Shown here piece after piece: positions 1-9,055 of a stretch of 64,000 bases of DNA. The stretch is taken from contig NZ_JANQBK010000003.1 in the NCBI RefSeq assembly GCF_025370105.1, forward strand, positions 1 through 64,000. The letters run 5' to 3'. This stretch comes from Sphingomonas hylomeconis (GTDB lineage Bacteria > Pseudomonadota > Alphaproteobacteria > Sphingomonadales > Sphingomonadaceae). The notes beneath the pieces are model-generated. The model saw only the letters and a list, made by a program, of their open reading frames with translations, was not told the origin of the DNA and searched no databases. A program made the position numbers and the translations under genes. Every line of letters begins with the position of its first letter. Positions within the stretch are counted from its first letter, which is position 1.

Positions 1-245
1 TTCGGCATCATGGCCAGCGTCGGCTCTGCCGCCAGATCGGCCAGCTCACGCCGGCAACGCTCGCGGACCGCTATCTGCTCCTCCAGCGCCTCCCGCACTT
101 CGGCGACGTTCTTCGCGCCAAATTGTAGAGCATTACGTTAATCACGTTACTGACTACATGCCTACGATTTCATAGAGCGGTTACTTTGCAATGTCAGATA
201 CCATATTTCGAGCTACATCGAATTATCTACACTTTTGATACTCAT
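1..245. other. Window edge: possible gene remnant plus AT-rich spacer
   Basis: Bases 1-128 read open on both strands. The plus frame ends at a TAG at 126-128; the minus frame gives an Ala/Glu/Arg-rich, coiled-coil-like peptide but has no start codon before an in-frame stop. I cannot decide which, if either, is real. Bases 129-245 are clearly richer in AT than the surroundings and show no gene; they lie downstream of the pilus operon. Confidence 0.3.
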
Positions 246-1166
246 CTAATCTGCGCTGAATGTAAGTGTGATCGTGTCACTGTAGCGTCCCGCCGCCGCG
301 CCCTCCGCTTGGGGAACATTAACGGTCAGCGGAAGGACGCTGAACGTCGCTGACCGCCTCAGCGGAAGAGTTGCCGATGTGGTAGACAGGTCGGTGAGGC
401 GTCCGGCGAGCGTAACCTTGTAAGGGATGGCGGTCAGCCCGGTTTCATGGATCAGCCGTCCACGCCCCTGCGACGACAGGGTTACGGTCACGCCGACGTT
501 TGCGGTGACCGTGAAGTCGACCGTGACCGAAGCGCCATTCTCCAGCCGTCCGAGGTCGAGTGTCGTCGTGCGCGCGGTGGCAAAGGCGGGCGCGCTGACC
601 GACACGGCCGGAGGCACCCGCGCCGATACGACCAGCGGGACCTGGCGGACCAGTTCGGGAACGCCCGTGTCGCGGTACAAACTGACGATCGCCTGACCCG
701 TATAGCTGCCGCCCGCGACCGGCTGGCCCGGCGCGAAGGTGACGAACAGCGGCAACTGGACCTGCTCTTCGCCCGCGGCGAATGCGCCCGACCGACGCGT
801 TGCGAGCGTCCCCAGCGGATCGCGTGCGGCGATCGACCGCCCCGCCGGCGCGTCGAGGATGTCATAGGCGAGCGTGTCGCCCGCACCGCGCAAGCCCGCT
901 TCGACGCCCTGAACGACGATGAACCAGCGGCACGCCTGTCCCGTATGACGGAGCGTCAGCAGCACCGGTTCCGATGTCGGCGGCGAGCTGGCCTCGTAGC
1001 CGCGCCCGTATAGTCCGCGCCACGCGACCTCGCCGCTGCTGTCAACGTCGATCTGACATGGTCTTGCGGCGGTGTCGTCTGCGCTCTTCGCAGCCGCGGG
1101 CACGACCACCAGCAGAGCCGCGAACAGCGACGCGATCTTGGCCGCGGCCGGGCTATTTCTTTGCAT
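246..1166 (-). CDS. Spore coat U (SCPU) domain protein, probable tip adhesin of a Csu-type pilus
   Basis: 306 aa with an N-terminal signal peptide (basic start, hydrophobic core, AAA-type cleavage region near residue 27). The C-terminal half, about residues 185-306, has the beta-rich pattern of SCPU domains and ends in a YSDTITLTFS strand like the donor strands of archaic pili; the N-terminal half looks like a second, divergent SCPU-like domain. Two-domain SCPU proteins at the end of such operons are usually the tip subunit. It is last in a four-gene minus-strand operon and its start overlaps the usher stop by 14 nt, so translation is probably coupled. The adhesin role is inferred from position and domain layout; the ligand is unknown. 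Confidence 0.75.
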   Translation of the reverse strand: MQRNSPAAAKIASLFAALLVVVPAAAKSADDTAARPCQIDVDSSGEVAWRGLYGRGYEASSPPTSEPVLLTLRHTGQACRWFIVVQGVEAGLRGAGDTLAYDILDAPAGRSIAARDPLGTLATRRSGAFAAGEEQVQLPLFVTFAPGQPVAGGSYTGQAIVSLYRDTGVPELVRQVPLVVSARVPPAVSVSAPAFATARTTTLDLGRLENGASVTVDFTVTANVGVTVTLSSQGRGRLIHETGLTAIPYKVTLAGRLTDLSTTSATLPLRRSATFSVLPLTVNVPQAEGAAAGRYSDTITLTFSAD

Positions 1167-3798
1167 CGTTCACCTCGACATCAAGGGGGATCGCCGCGGC
1201 TGGACGCCAGATGCCCTGCACCCCGTCCGGCACCTGCAACGTGAAACGCACCGGTCGGCCTGCCACGGTGACGATCGCCTCATAGGTGCCGCCCGCCTCC
1301 AACCCCTCGACGAAGAAGCGTCCGGCGGCATTGGTGAACAGGATAGCGGGAACCGCATCGGCAGGGGCGTCGGCCTTGCGCACCTCGCCGCTGATCAGCC
1401 CCAACGGTGCGCCAGTGCGATCGACCAGCATGCCGAGGGCGGAAACCGCCCCCTGGCCCGCGCCGACCTTCAATCGGTATCCGCTGCGAAACCCAGGGCG
1501 CAGCATGAAAACATCGCCGCCGACCCCTGATCCGGCGGGCGCGTCGATCGCCACGACCTCGATCGGGCGTTCGTAATAGGGGGGCAGGTCGGGAACGACG
1601 CCGGGGCCGAGCGTTCCTGCGAACGCACTATAGCGCACGTTGGTCCCACCCAGCCCACTGCGCGGCTCGATCGCCAGCCGGGTGGCGACGTTGCCGGCAT
1701 TCTCGACAATGGCGAAGCTGTTGCTGATCGGGCGGGACAGCGCGAACGCCCCGTCCGCCATGACCAGCGCGGTGCCGAACGCCACGCCGGTACGGATGTC
1801 GTCACGCCCGTTCACGTTGGTGCGCGTCTGGCCGAGTGCGGCCTCGAACCGGTTGCCGATATAGGTCGCGCGCGCGAACTGCCGGTCGCTGCCGTCGCGC
1901 CGCTCCGCGCCGACCGTGTAGCCGAACGCACCGACACCGGCGGCTGCAATCTCGCTATATTCGGCGCGCATCGCGGTATCGCGCGAGGTGTAGTTGGCCG
2001 ACAGCGTGCCGCGTCCCAGCGGCACGAACACCGACACGCGGGCGATCGCGCCGCTGCGGTCGAGGTCGCGTTGCCAGTCGAGCGAGGCACTGGCCGATAC
2101 TGGGCCGAACTGGTGGGTCAGTGTGCCGCCGATCGACCAGCGCTGTCCGGGGCGGGGATCGCGAACGCGTTCGTAGCTGCCACCGATCTGGACACGAAAA
2201 TCGTCCGAAAACGCTTGGCCCATCCGGACCTGTGCGAACAGCGACGAGGGCTGGCCGCCGAACAAATCGTCCAAGGTGCGGAAATCCCGTCCCGTCAGGA
2301 TCAATTGCGCATCGATAGCGCGCCCGCGCAGCACATCGGCATCGCGCCAGGCATATTGCAGCGCGAGCCGCGACGATCCCGGCCCCAAGCGCCGCACATC
2401 GGTCGCTGCATTGACGTCGAGCGTGCCGAGCGGTGACGCCCAGGCAACCTCGCCCCCAACCAGCGCGAGCCGCGTATCGAGCTCGACCGACGCGCCCAGC
2501 GTCAGCGTCTGCGACAGGCCGCGGCGGTAGAACCCCATGATGTTGAAGTCGCTGGTGTCGTAGCGCCGCACGCCGTCGCGGTCGCGATAGGGGATGCCGG
2601 CATTGATCGCGAATTCGTCGCGGCCCGGATCGAGCAAATCGATACCGGCAAACGCGGGAAAGGCGATCACCTCCCGCCGTCCGTTCGCCTCGGTGATGCG
2701 GATCTCGATGTCGTTGGTCGCCGACGTCACCAGCGGCAGATCGCGCAGCGTGTAGCGGCCCGCCGCCAGCGGAAAGCTGCGCACCGGCGCGCCGTTGACC
2801 AGCACCTCGACCTGCGCGGACGATTGCAGTTCGAACCCGCGTTCGCCCGATGCGCGGAAATCGAGATAGGGGTCGATGCGATATTCGCGGTAGGCGCTGA
2901 CGCCGGCGATGCGCGGCGCAACCTGATACGGGCGGCGCGCGACCGACAGGTCGCCGAGCTCCCACCTGAGCAATTTGTCGATATCGTCATAGGTCATGCG
3001 GACGTCGCCGCGCGACAGCGGACGGCGCGCATCGGCGTCGTAACGCAGCCGTGCCTGCGCCACGACGCCCTGCACGTTCACGCCGACATCCATGTCGGCG
3101 GCGACGCGCGATACGCCGCGCTCGGCGACCGCCCGCTCGACCACGTCGAGACCGCCGCGCACCGAGACATAGGCCGACACGTCCGCCTGTTCGGCATAGG
3201 CGACGCTCGATGCGACGCGCGGCGGATTGAGTGGCAGGATGCGCGGCGTTCGCATCGCCATCGGGATGCCCAGGATCAGGACGAGCTGGCCGGCGTCGAA
3301 TTCGGTCGTAAACCCGATCCCGCGCAAGGCGGCGAACGACACGCGCTCGCCCGCTGCCGCGGCCCCGAACGTGCGCGCGGCATCGGGCAACAGGATGCCG
3401 CCGACGATGCGGCGCAGGACCGCGCCATCGATCCATCCGCCGGGCGACGGGTCGATCATCGCTTCGCCTGCGTTCATCCCGTCGACGATCACGCCGTACC
3501 GGCCCGCGATGATCGCCGGGCGCTCCTTGCCGAACATGCGGCGGAACAGCTCGTCGGGCGACAGCGCGGCTGGGTCGGGTTCGGGCGTCGCTGGCGCGGG
3601 CGGCCCCGGCGCGACCTGCGCGGGGGCGGGCGGGGTCACAGCGGGCGGCGCTTCGCCGATCTGCCGCCCCGCGCCGCCCTGCATCGCGTCTGCAGACGCG
3701 AGCGCGGGTGCCGCGGCGGTCTGTGCGATGCACAGCGCCGGGCTGCAGGCCAATGCCAGGAACACGGTCGACGCCAGGCGCGACCGAGCGCCCATCAT
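1153..3798 (-). CDS. Outer membrane usher of a chaperone-usher pilus (Csu/archaic type)
   Basis: About 881 aa. It forms the outer-membrane pore through which chaperone-bound pilin subunits are assembled. It begins with a signal peptide, followed by a Pro/Ala-rich linker (about residues 55-80), an N-terminal periplasmic region, a long beta-barrel stretch with alternating aromatic strands, and a C-terminal domain. The reading frame is open further upstream, but the start at 3798 (Met-Met-Gly) is preferred: it gives the signal peptide and overlaps the chaperone stop by 4 nt (ATGA). The size fits ushers of the spore-coat-U pilus class. It lies between chaperone and tip adhesin. Confidence 0.85.
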   Translation of the reverse strand: MMGARSRLASTVFLALACSPALCIAQTAAAPALASADAMQGGAGRQIGEAPPAVTPPAPAQVAPGPPAPATPEPDPAALSPDELFRRMFGKERPAIIAGRYGVIVDGMNAGEAMIDPSPGGWIDGAVLRRIVGGILLPDAARTFGAAAAGERVSFAALRGIGFTTEFDAGQLVLILGIPMAMRTPRILPLNPPRVASSVAYAEQADVSAYVSVRGGLDVVERAVAERGVSRVAADMDVGVNVQGVVAQARLRYDADARRPLSRGDVRMTYDDIDKLLRWELGDLSVARRPYQVAPRIAGVSAYREYRIDPYLDFRASGERGFELQSSAQVEVLVNGAPVRSFPLAAGRYTLRDLPLVTSATNDIEIRITEANGRREVIAFPAFAGIDLLDPGRDEFAINAGIPYRDRDGVRRYDTSDFNIMGFYRRGLSQTLTLGASVELDTRLALVGGEVAWASPLGTLDVNAATDVRRLGPGSSRLALQYAWRDADVLRGRAIDAQLILTGRDFRTLDDLFGGQPSSLFAQVRMGQAFSDDFRVQIGGSYERVRDPRPGQRWSIGGTLTHQFGPVSASASLDWQRDLDRSGAIARVSVFVPLGRGTLSANYTSRDTAMRAEYSEIAAAGVGAFGYTVGAERRDGSDRQFARATYIGNRFEAALGQTRTNVNGRDDIRTGVAFGTALVMADGAFALSRPISNSFAIVENAGNVATRLAIEPRSGLGGTNVRYSAFAGTLGPGVVPDLPPYYERPIEVVAIDAPAGSGVGGDVFMLRPGFRSGYRLKVGAGQGAVSALGMLVDRTGAPLGLISGEVRKADAPADAVPAILFTNAAGRFFVEGLEAGGTYEAIVTVAGRPVRFTLQVPDGVQGIWRPAAAIPLDVEVNDAKK

Positions 3799-4556
3799 CG
3801 CAGGACGATATATTCGGTGGAGAGGCTCCCGGTCAGCTTTCCGGCGGGCAGGCCATCGGGGGCGGCGATGCGCACCACACGCTCGACGCCCGGCAGGATG
3901 TTGAGGCCGATCAGTTCCTTGACCGCATCGCCCTCGAGCGTGATCGGGCGGTTGTCGGCCCCGCGCAGCTGCAGAACCGGCTTGTCGAGTACCGCGCGCA
4001 TGCCCCCGCTCGACCGGACGCGTACCGCCAGTTGGCGACGACCCTCCGGTCCGGCCGCGGGTTCGACCGACACAATGTCGGCGGCGGGCTTCATCCCCTC
4101 GGGCTGGACATACAGCGCCATTTCGTAGCGGTATTTCATCGTGATGTCGGCGGTGCGATCGTTGCGCGACGTCTTGCTCAACTGGATCGGCAACTGATCG
4201 GTGACGATGCGATAGGCCAGCTCGCGGTACGGCTTCGGATCGCCGACCCACTGGATCTTGAAACTCTGGCTGGCCTTGGGTGCGATCACCATCTGCGGCG
4301 GCGTCAGGATGATGTCGCTGTCCTCAGGCGTCAGCCGCTCCGTGCCGTCGCTCTGCTGCTCGCGCTTGTAAGCGCGGATCTCGATCGCGATGGGGACCGG
4401 ATGGGTATTGGTAATAATCGCGGTCGCCGCCGATCCGGCACCGCTCGCCTTGATCTGGATGACCATCGGCTTGAGGTCGTAGGCGGTGGCGGAACCGCCG
4501 AGGCCGCCGGTCAGCAGGCCGGTGCAGGCCATCGCCAGAAAAATCCTTTTTGACAT
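3795..4556 (-). CDS. Periplasmic pilus assembly chaperone
   Basis: 253 aa. Periplasmic immunoglobulin-like chaperone that should cap SCPU pilins and deliver them to the usher. A signal peptide starts at Met-Ser-Lys; the mature part begins YDLKPMVIQI, the conserved first strand of this family, followed by a long N-terminal domain with ITNTHPVPIAIEIRAY and a C-terminal domain ending TEYIVLR. An in-frame ATG lies 22 codons upstream (4622), but the extension is Pro/Gly-rich and would hide the signal peptide; 4556 has a G-rich ribosome-binding region. The end overlaps the usher start by 4 nt. Confidence 0.87.
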   Translation of the reverse strand: MSKRIFLAMACTGLLTGGLGGSATAYDLKPMVIQIKASGAGSAATAIITNTHPVPIAIEIRAYKREQQSDGTERLTPEDSDIILTPPQMVIAPKASQSFKIQWVGDPKPYRELAYRIVTDQLPIQLSKTSRNDRTADITMKYRYEMALYVQPEGMKPAADIVSVEPAAGPEGRRQLAVRVRSSGGMRAVLDKPVLQLRGADNRPITLEGDAVKELIGLNILPGVERVVRIAAPDGLPAGKLTGSLSTEYIVLR

Positions 4557-4646
4557 GGGTTGCCCCCCGGGGTCTGGATCGAATGAAGAGGGATGACCGG
4601 GAGGGTGCCCCCTCCCGGTCACGCCGCGAAATCTCTGGGGGGGCGA

Positions 4647-5174
4647 TCAGAGATTGGCGGCGAGCGTGATGGTCAGCTGGTCGGAATAGGTGCCCGCGAC
4701 CGCATATTCGCCGATCGAATCGAACGACAGGTCGAGGTTGCCGGTCCGCAGGCCGCCATTGGTCAGGATGTTCTGCCAGTTGGTGTTGGTGACGATGACA
4801 ACCGGCGTGCCAGCCATCGTCGCCGAGTTGGTCGTCGTCTGGTTGGTGCCGAAGAAGCCCTGCGCCTCGACGTCATAGTCGATGACGACCGCGCCGGCGC
4901 TCTCGGCATGGCGCATGCCGCCGTTCAGCGAGGTGAGCGACACCGTGTAGGGTGAGTTGCACGAATAGGCGATGGTCAACGCACCCTGGTTGCCCGTGTT
5001 CAACATGTCGACGTTGCTGGTGCCCGATCCTTCGGGGATCAGTTCGCAGTTGCTGGCGACGGTGCCCGCCAGGTTGAGCGTGTAGCTTTCGGAATCCCCC
5101 GTGACTTGCGCCATCGCGGGCGAAGCCGCGGCCAGAGCGAGTGCCGAGAACGAGCCAAGGATCATAGTCTTCAT
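4647..5174 (-). CDS. Spore coat U domain major pilin
   Basis: 175 aa. Signal peptide (MKTMILGSFSALALAAAS, cleavage after AMA), then one SCPU domain with Cys residues at NCELIP and YSCNSPY that could form the usual disulfide, and a C-terminal YSDQLTITLAANL strand. The start at 5174 is preferred over longer open frames because AGGAGA lies 8 nt upstream and a signal peptide follows. First gene of the pilus operon and the most pilin-like of its two SCPU proteins, so probably the shaft subunit. A 90-nt gap separates it from the chaperone. Confidence 0.85.
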   Translation of the reverse strand: MKTMILGSFSALALAAASPAMAQVTGDSESYTLNLAGTVASNCELIPEGSGTSNVDMLNTGNQGALTIAYSCNSPYTVSLTSLNGGMRHAESAGAVVIDYDVEAQGFFGTNQTTTNSATMAGTPVVIVTNTNWQNILTNGGLRTGNLDLSFDSIGEYAVAGTYSDQLTITLAANL

Positions 5175-5644
5175 CGCAACGTCTCCTGTTGTCCGCCGGA
5201 CAGGCGGGGTCATACGCCCGGCAGGGAATCTGCCGGGCGGCCGGTGTCGTGCGGGTGTCCGGGGGTGGCATTGCCCGGATCCCGGCGGTGCATGTCGGTT
5301 GCCCGGACCGGATGACCGGCCGGCGCGAATGCAGGCGCCCGCCGCTGCATCCGACGAAAGGGGAGGGGCGGGCGAGATGGACCGGACTGGCGGTTTTCCC
5401 TTCCACCGCCCGGACCGTTCGTGCCCGGTGTCGTCCCGCACCTCCTGTCGACAAGGGGTACGCCCCGTAACGATTCCCGGAAATTCCGATCGAATACGGA
5501 TCGGAACCGGCGTGCGGGTCCGGACTCTTACGGAGTTGCGGTCAAGGCGGTCGGCGCCGCAGCACAGGGCATAGGCGGCACGGTCAGCGCGCGTTGGGAA
5601 CAGCCGTTCGCCCGCGACGTGTGTCAGCAGGGAGGAACGGAATC
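5175..5644. other. Intergenic region between divergent pilus operon and HWE kinase
   Basis: 470 nt without a convincing gene; open frames here are GC-bias artefacts with Arg/Pro-rich translations. It must carry the promoters for the pilus operon (minus) and the kinase (plus). I could not identify a convincing -35/-10 or sigma-EcfG-type pair. An SD-like GGAGG lies at about 5632-5636 before the kinase ATG. Confidence 0.5.
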
Positions 5645-6310
5645 ATGGCGATCGATGACCCGCGCGACGCCGCTTTGGATGACGATATGGAAGCGGATGC
5701 GCTGGCGCGGATGACGCTTAGTGAGGCGGAGCATCGCGCGCGCAATCTGATTTCGCTGGTCCTCGCGCTCGCCCAGCAGTCGTTCAACGGGCTGAAGGGA
5801 CATCCCGAAGTGGTCGCGTTCCTCGACCGCGTCCGCAGTCTCGACGCGGTCGCGCGCATCGGGTGCGAGGTGAAGGGCGATTTCTGTTCACTGCCCCGGA
5901 TCGCCGAACGCGTCACGACCCGGCTCGACAATCCGATGGCGCCGCGAATCGCGCGGACGGGCGGCGAGGTGTCGGTCGTCGCGCGCTGGGCGCACCTGCT
6001 GACCATCGTGCTCCACGAACTAACCGCTAATTCGGTGCGCCACGGCGCGCTCAGCGCAGTCGGCGGCCGGGTTGATCTACGCTGGGTCGCGAGCGCGGGC
6101 GACAATAGCGGTGGCGCAGAACTGCACCTTCACTGGCGCGAGACGGGTGGCCCGGCCGTGACGTCGCCCGGCCCTGCGGGTTTCGGCATGCGACTGCTAC
6201 GCGATCTGACCGGCCACAATAGCCGGTGCCAGGCGTCACTGCGGCTGCCCCCTACCGGGCTCGTCTATGCATTGACCTTGAAGCTCTATGCGAATGAGGT
6301 GCGGTATTGA
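5645..6310 (+). CDS. Stand-alone HWE-family sensor histidine kinase, no sensory domain
   Basis: 221 aa, soluble. The phosphoacceptor region EAEHRARN (His30) is followed by the N-box HELTANSVRHGAL, the HWE-type WRE motif (LHWRETGGP) and a G-box GFGMRLL. There is no PAS, GAF, membrane segment or receiver, so the signal input must come from a partner. HWE kinases in sphingomonads often feed the general stress (PhyR/EcfG) pathway; whether this one does is unknown. The ATG at 5645 with GGAGG upstream is preferred over a start 17 codons earlier. Neighbour of, but convergent with, a FixL/FixJ-like pair. Confidence 0.8.
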   Translation: MAIDDPRDAALDDDMEADALARMTLSEAEHRARNLISLVLALAQQSFNGLKGHPEVVAFLDRVRSLDAVARIGCEVKGDFCSLPRIAERVTTRLDNPMAPRIARTGGEVSVVARWAHLLTIVLHELTANSVRHGALSAVGGRVDLRWVASAGDNSGGAELHLHWRETGGPAVTSPGPAGFGMRLLRDLTGHNSRCQASLRLPPTGLVYALTLKLYANEVRY

Positions 6311-6338
6311 GCGATCCGCCTTACCCCCGACGTCCACG

Positions 6339-7028
6339 TCAATCGTTGCGGGTGGGGGGCGATACGTCGGCGCCAGCAAGCGCTTTGGCCAAAGGCGCGC
6401 CGGTCTCTGGTCTGATCGGCACCTCGGTATGCAGGCCGCCGTGCATCCTTGCCTCGATGCCCAGCCGGATCAGTTGCGCAGTGCCGGCAGCGCCGGTTTT
6501 TTGCAGTAATTTGGTGCGATAGGTTTCTACCGTCCGCGGGCTGATCGACAGGTGACGCGCGGCTTCCTTGCTGGTCTGGCCGGCAACGATCAGGTCGAAC
6601 ACCTGGCGCTCGCGCCGTGACAGCGTATCAAGGCGGCTCGCCGGGCGTGCGGCTTCGTCGACCTGCCGCCGCCCCGCAGCGACCGCGCCCATGATCGTCG
6701 CGGTGTCGAAGGGCTTTTCGAGGAAGTCCAGTGCACCTGCCCGCATAGCCTCGACGGCGAGCGCGACATCGGCATGGCCGGCAATGACGACGACCGGATC
6801 GACGCGCCCCCGCGCCGCCAGCGCGCGCAACAGTTCGATCCCTGACGTGCCCGGCATCCGCACATCGCAAATAACCACGCCCGGCGGCAAATGATCGATC
6901 ATGTCCAGGAACAGGTCGGCGCACCCGAATGTCTGCGCGGGAACCCCGCCGGTCGCCAGCAGCAACGCAAGGGACCGGCACATCTCCGGTTCGTCGTCGA
7001 TGATATAGACCGGGCGTTCCTCCGCCAT
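6339..7028 (-). CDS. FixJ-family response regulator (receiver + LuxR-type HTH)
   Basis: 229 aa. An N-terminal receiver carries the acidic pair in YIIDDEP, phosphoacceptor Asp55 in VVICDVRMPG and the conserved Lys in EKPF. A LuxR/FixJ HTH (LSRRERQVFDLIVAG ... SPRTVETYR) lies at about residues 135-195. A Pro/Ala-rich tail of about 30 residues follows, which is unusual for FixJ. The start is 2 nt after the stop of the histidine kinase gene, so the two are co-transcribed and surely cognate. Targets are not visible in the window. Confidence 0.88.
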   Translation of the reverse strand: MAEERPVYIIDDEPEMCRSLALLLATGGVPAQTFGCADLFLDMIDHLPPGVVICDVRMPGTSGIELLRALAARGRVDPVVVIAGHADVALAVEAMRAGALDFLEKPFDTATIMGAVAAGRRQVDEAARPASRLDTLSRRERQVFDLIVAGQTSKEAARHLSISPRTVETYRTKLLQKTGAAGTAQLIRLGIEARMHGGLHTEVPIRPETGAPLAKALAGADVSPPTRND

Positions 7029-7030
7029 GT

Positions 7031-8449
7031 TTATCCTCCCGTGCTGCGTCGCTTTACTGAAAACACGAACCGCGCCCCGCCGAGCGACGTGTCCCGATCG
7101 TGTGAGATGCTCCCCCCATGTGCCTCGACGATGGTCCGGCAGATCGCCAGCCCGATGCCTACGCCGTTCGACTTAGTCGACTGGAACGGCGCAAATGCCA
7201 GATCAGCGAGGTGATCGGGCACGCCGTCGCCGCTGTCTTCGATCGAAATGCGCAGCATCTTGCGATAGTCGACCCAAGCGCGCACCGCGATGCGGCGATC
7301 GTCACGCGCTCGCACGGCATCGGCGGCATTGGTGATAAGGTTCAGCACAACCTGCTGGAACTGAACCTGATCGATCAGCACCTCGCCAAGCTCATCGGCC
7401 AAGTCGAGCTTGAGTGTCGCGCGCGCCTCCAGCGCGGAGAAGCTGCCTAGCCGTATCGCCTCGCCTAGCGCGTCACGCGCGTCGATCCAGTGTCGCGCGG
7501 GCGATCGTCGCGCCGCGAAACCCCGCAGATTCTTCAGCACTGACGACGCACGAAACACCTGCGCGAGTGCATCGTCGATCGCGGCCTTGGCCTTGACCAC
7601 ATCCGGCTGCGGGCGGTCGAGCATTGCGCGCGCGGCCCCAACGTAATTGGCGACGAACGCCAACGGCTGGTTTAGCTCGTGCGCTATCGACGATCCAAGC
7701 TGGCCAAGTGAAGTCGCGCGCGCAATCTGGTGCAGCTCACGCTGGACCATGGCAAGTTCCTCCGACGCCTGCACCATCGCGGTCTCGTCACGGACGTAGA
7801 TGATGGCAAACCGGCGTTCGGCGATCTCCATTGGTACCGTGGTGGTGCGGAGGTGCAAGATCCGCCCATCCTCCAGCATTACCGTCTTTTTTTCGGCACC
7901 GACGTTGTTCTCGCCAAGATAGCGTTTGACGGTCTTGCCGATCACATCGCGGTGAGAGAGGCCCATCAGCCTGTACGTCGCCTCGCTTGCTGCAACGATC
8001 TGCTCGGATTCGTCGATCACCAGCGTGACTGCAGGCGATTCGCCAAAGAACAGCTCCAACACGCGTTCGCGCCGCGCGGCGTTGCGCAGTGCGACCAGCA
8101 CCTGCGCGCGCAGACGCCGGATGGTTTCGCCGCACGCTCCCAGGCACAGGCAAATCAACGCAATGAGGGTCACATTCCGGGTGTTGACCAACGGGTGCTC
8201 GCCTGCCGCCAAGGCGACGGTGCCGATCAGCGACAGGACTGTCGCGATCGCGGCGGCGGCGAAACCATACAGCATTGCGGCGAGAACGACCGCGGCGACG
8301 CAGAAAAGGAATGGCAGATGCATTTCCGCGACTTCGCGCACCGCCCAGGTCGCCGCCACCGCGGCGATGGCGGCCGCCGCACCGATACAGGGCGCATTCT
8401 CAACCGAGACGTCTACCTGGTCGTCCAAGGTAGCCCATAGGTGGCGCAT
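7031..8449 (-). CDS. Membrane PAS-domain sensor histidine kinase (FixL-like, DUF4118-type N-terminus)
   Basis: 472 aa. Residues about 20-110 hold three to four hydrophobic helices like the DUF4118 sensor region. A PAS domain covers about 130-235, then a HisKA domain with IAHELNQPLAFVANY and an HATPase with NLITNAADAV, DSGDGVPD and GVGIGLAICRTIVEAHGG. The HELNQPL form is typical of the FixL/DctB class. The PAS segment aligning with FixL heme-binding residues has no obvious heme-ligand His, so oxygen sensing by heme is not supported. It sits directly upstream of its response regulator. Confidence 0.87.
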   Translation of the reverse strand: MRHLWATLDDQVDVSVENAPCIGAAAAIAAVAATWAVREVAEMHLPFLFCVAAVVLAAMLYGFAAAAIATVLSLIGTVALAAGEHPLVNTRNVTLIALICLCLGACGETIRRLRAQVLVALRNAARRERVLELFFGESPAVTLVIDESEQIVAASEATYRLMGLSHRDVIGKTVKRYLGENNVGAEKKTVMLEDGRILHLRTTTVPMEIAERRFAIIYVRDETAMVQASEELAMVQRELHQIARATSLGQLGSSIAHELNQPLAFVANYVGAARAMLDRPQPDVVKAKAAIDDALAQVFRASSVLKNLRGFAARRSPARHWIDARDALGEAIRLGSFSALEARATLKLDLADELGEVLIDQVQFQQVVLNLITNAADAVRARDDRRIAVRAWVDYRKMLRISIEDSGDGVPDHLADLAFAPFQSTKSNGVGIGLAICRTIVEAHGGSISHDRDTSLGGARFVFSVKRRSTGG

Positions 8450-9055
8450 TCAATCATCCCAAGGTGACCCGCTGCTTTCCACCGCTCACGCGGTTAAAAA
8501 CGGGCCATGCTTCCCATCGTAAGGTTATCGGCATATTTAACATGAGTTAGGGAAAGGGCGTCTAGCCAGAAACGCTATTTTGTAAAAATATTATAAGTTT
8601 TCTTGTTTTCAGTTGTTCTTTTGAAATAAAAGTTATCATCTATAAAATAGGATTATCGATTTTTACAAAACGAAATATTGACTTAATATGGCGTTGATTA
8701 ACGCAACTGCTGGCAATAGTGCCGACGGCGATTATCTATTTTAAAGATTCTATTTCAAAAGGGCTCGAACTTCGCGCGTTTATTTGGCGGCGCTTAGTTA
8801 ACTTTTTCTATGGCCTATTTAGGCCTGTGGACCTGCCAGATTTCTTGCAGCGGCACACTCTACCTGAATGAGCAGTCACTACTGTGTAGCGTGCGCGATG
8901 CCAAAGCGTCCCGAATCGGGCCTTTCAACCATTGCAATGCGTCCAGCGCTTTTATGGGCTTTTCGGAAACGTCACGCTTGGCGCAACAAACAAGCGAGCG
9001 GTCAAAGGTCGGCTTCCCGGGCAGTTGCAACGATCGCGGGGTGTGTTACTGCCGT
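8450..9055. other. AT-rich intergenic island with a 12-bp inverted repeat
   Basis: No gene is supported. Bases 8530-8810 are strikingly AT-rich (much of 8578-8700 is A/T runs) within a GC-rich chromosome. A perfect 12-bp inverted repeat, TTTTGTAAAAAT at 8578-8589 and its complement at 8659-8670, is separated by 69 nt. The interval must hold promoters for the kinase pair (minus) and the peptidase (plus). Open frames at 8810-9055 do not look like protein. Confidence 0.6.

Noticed and set aside
1..128. Considered as a recombinase or transposase end
   Set aside because: Coiled-coil-like composition alone is not specific, and neither strand offers a recognisable motif.
7031..8449. Considered as a true oxygen-sensing FixL
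   Set aside because: The PAS domain lacks the heme-ligand His region and has a membrane N-terminus; only FixL-like kinase features remain.
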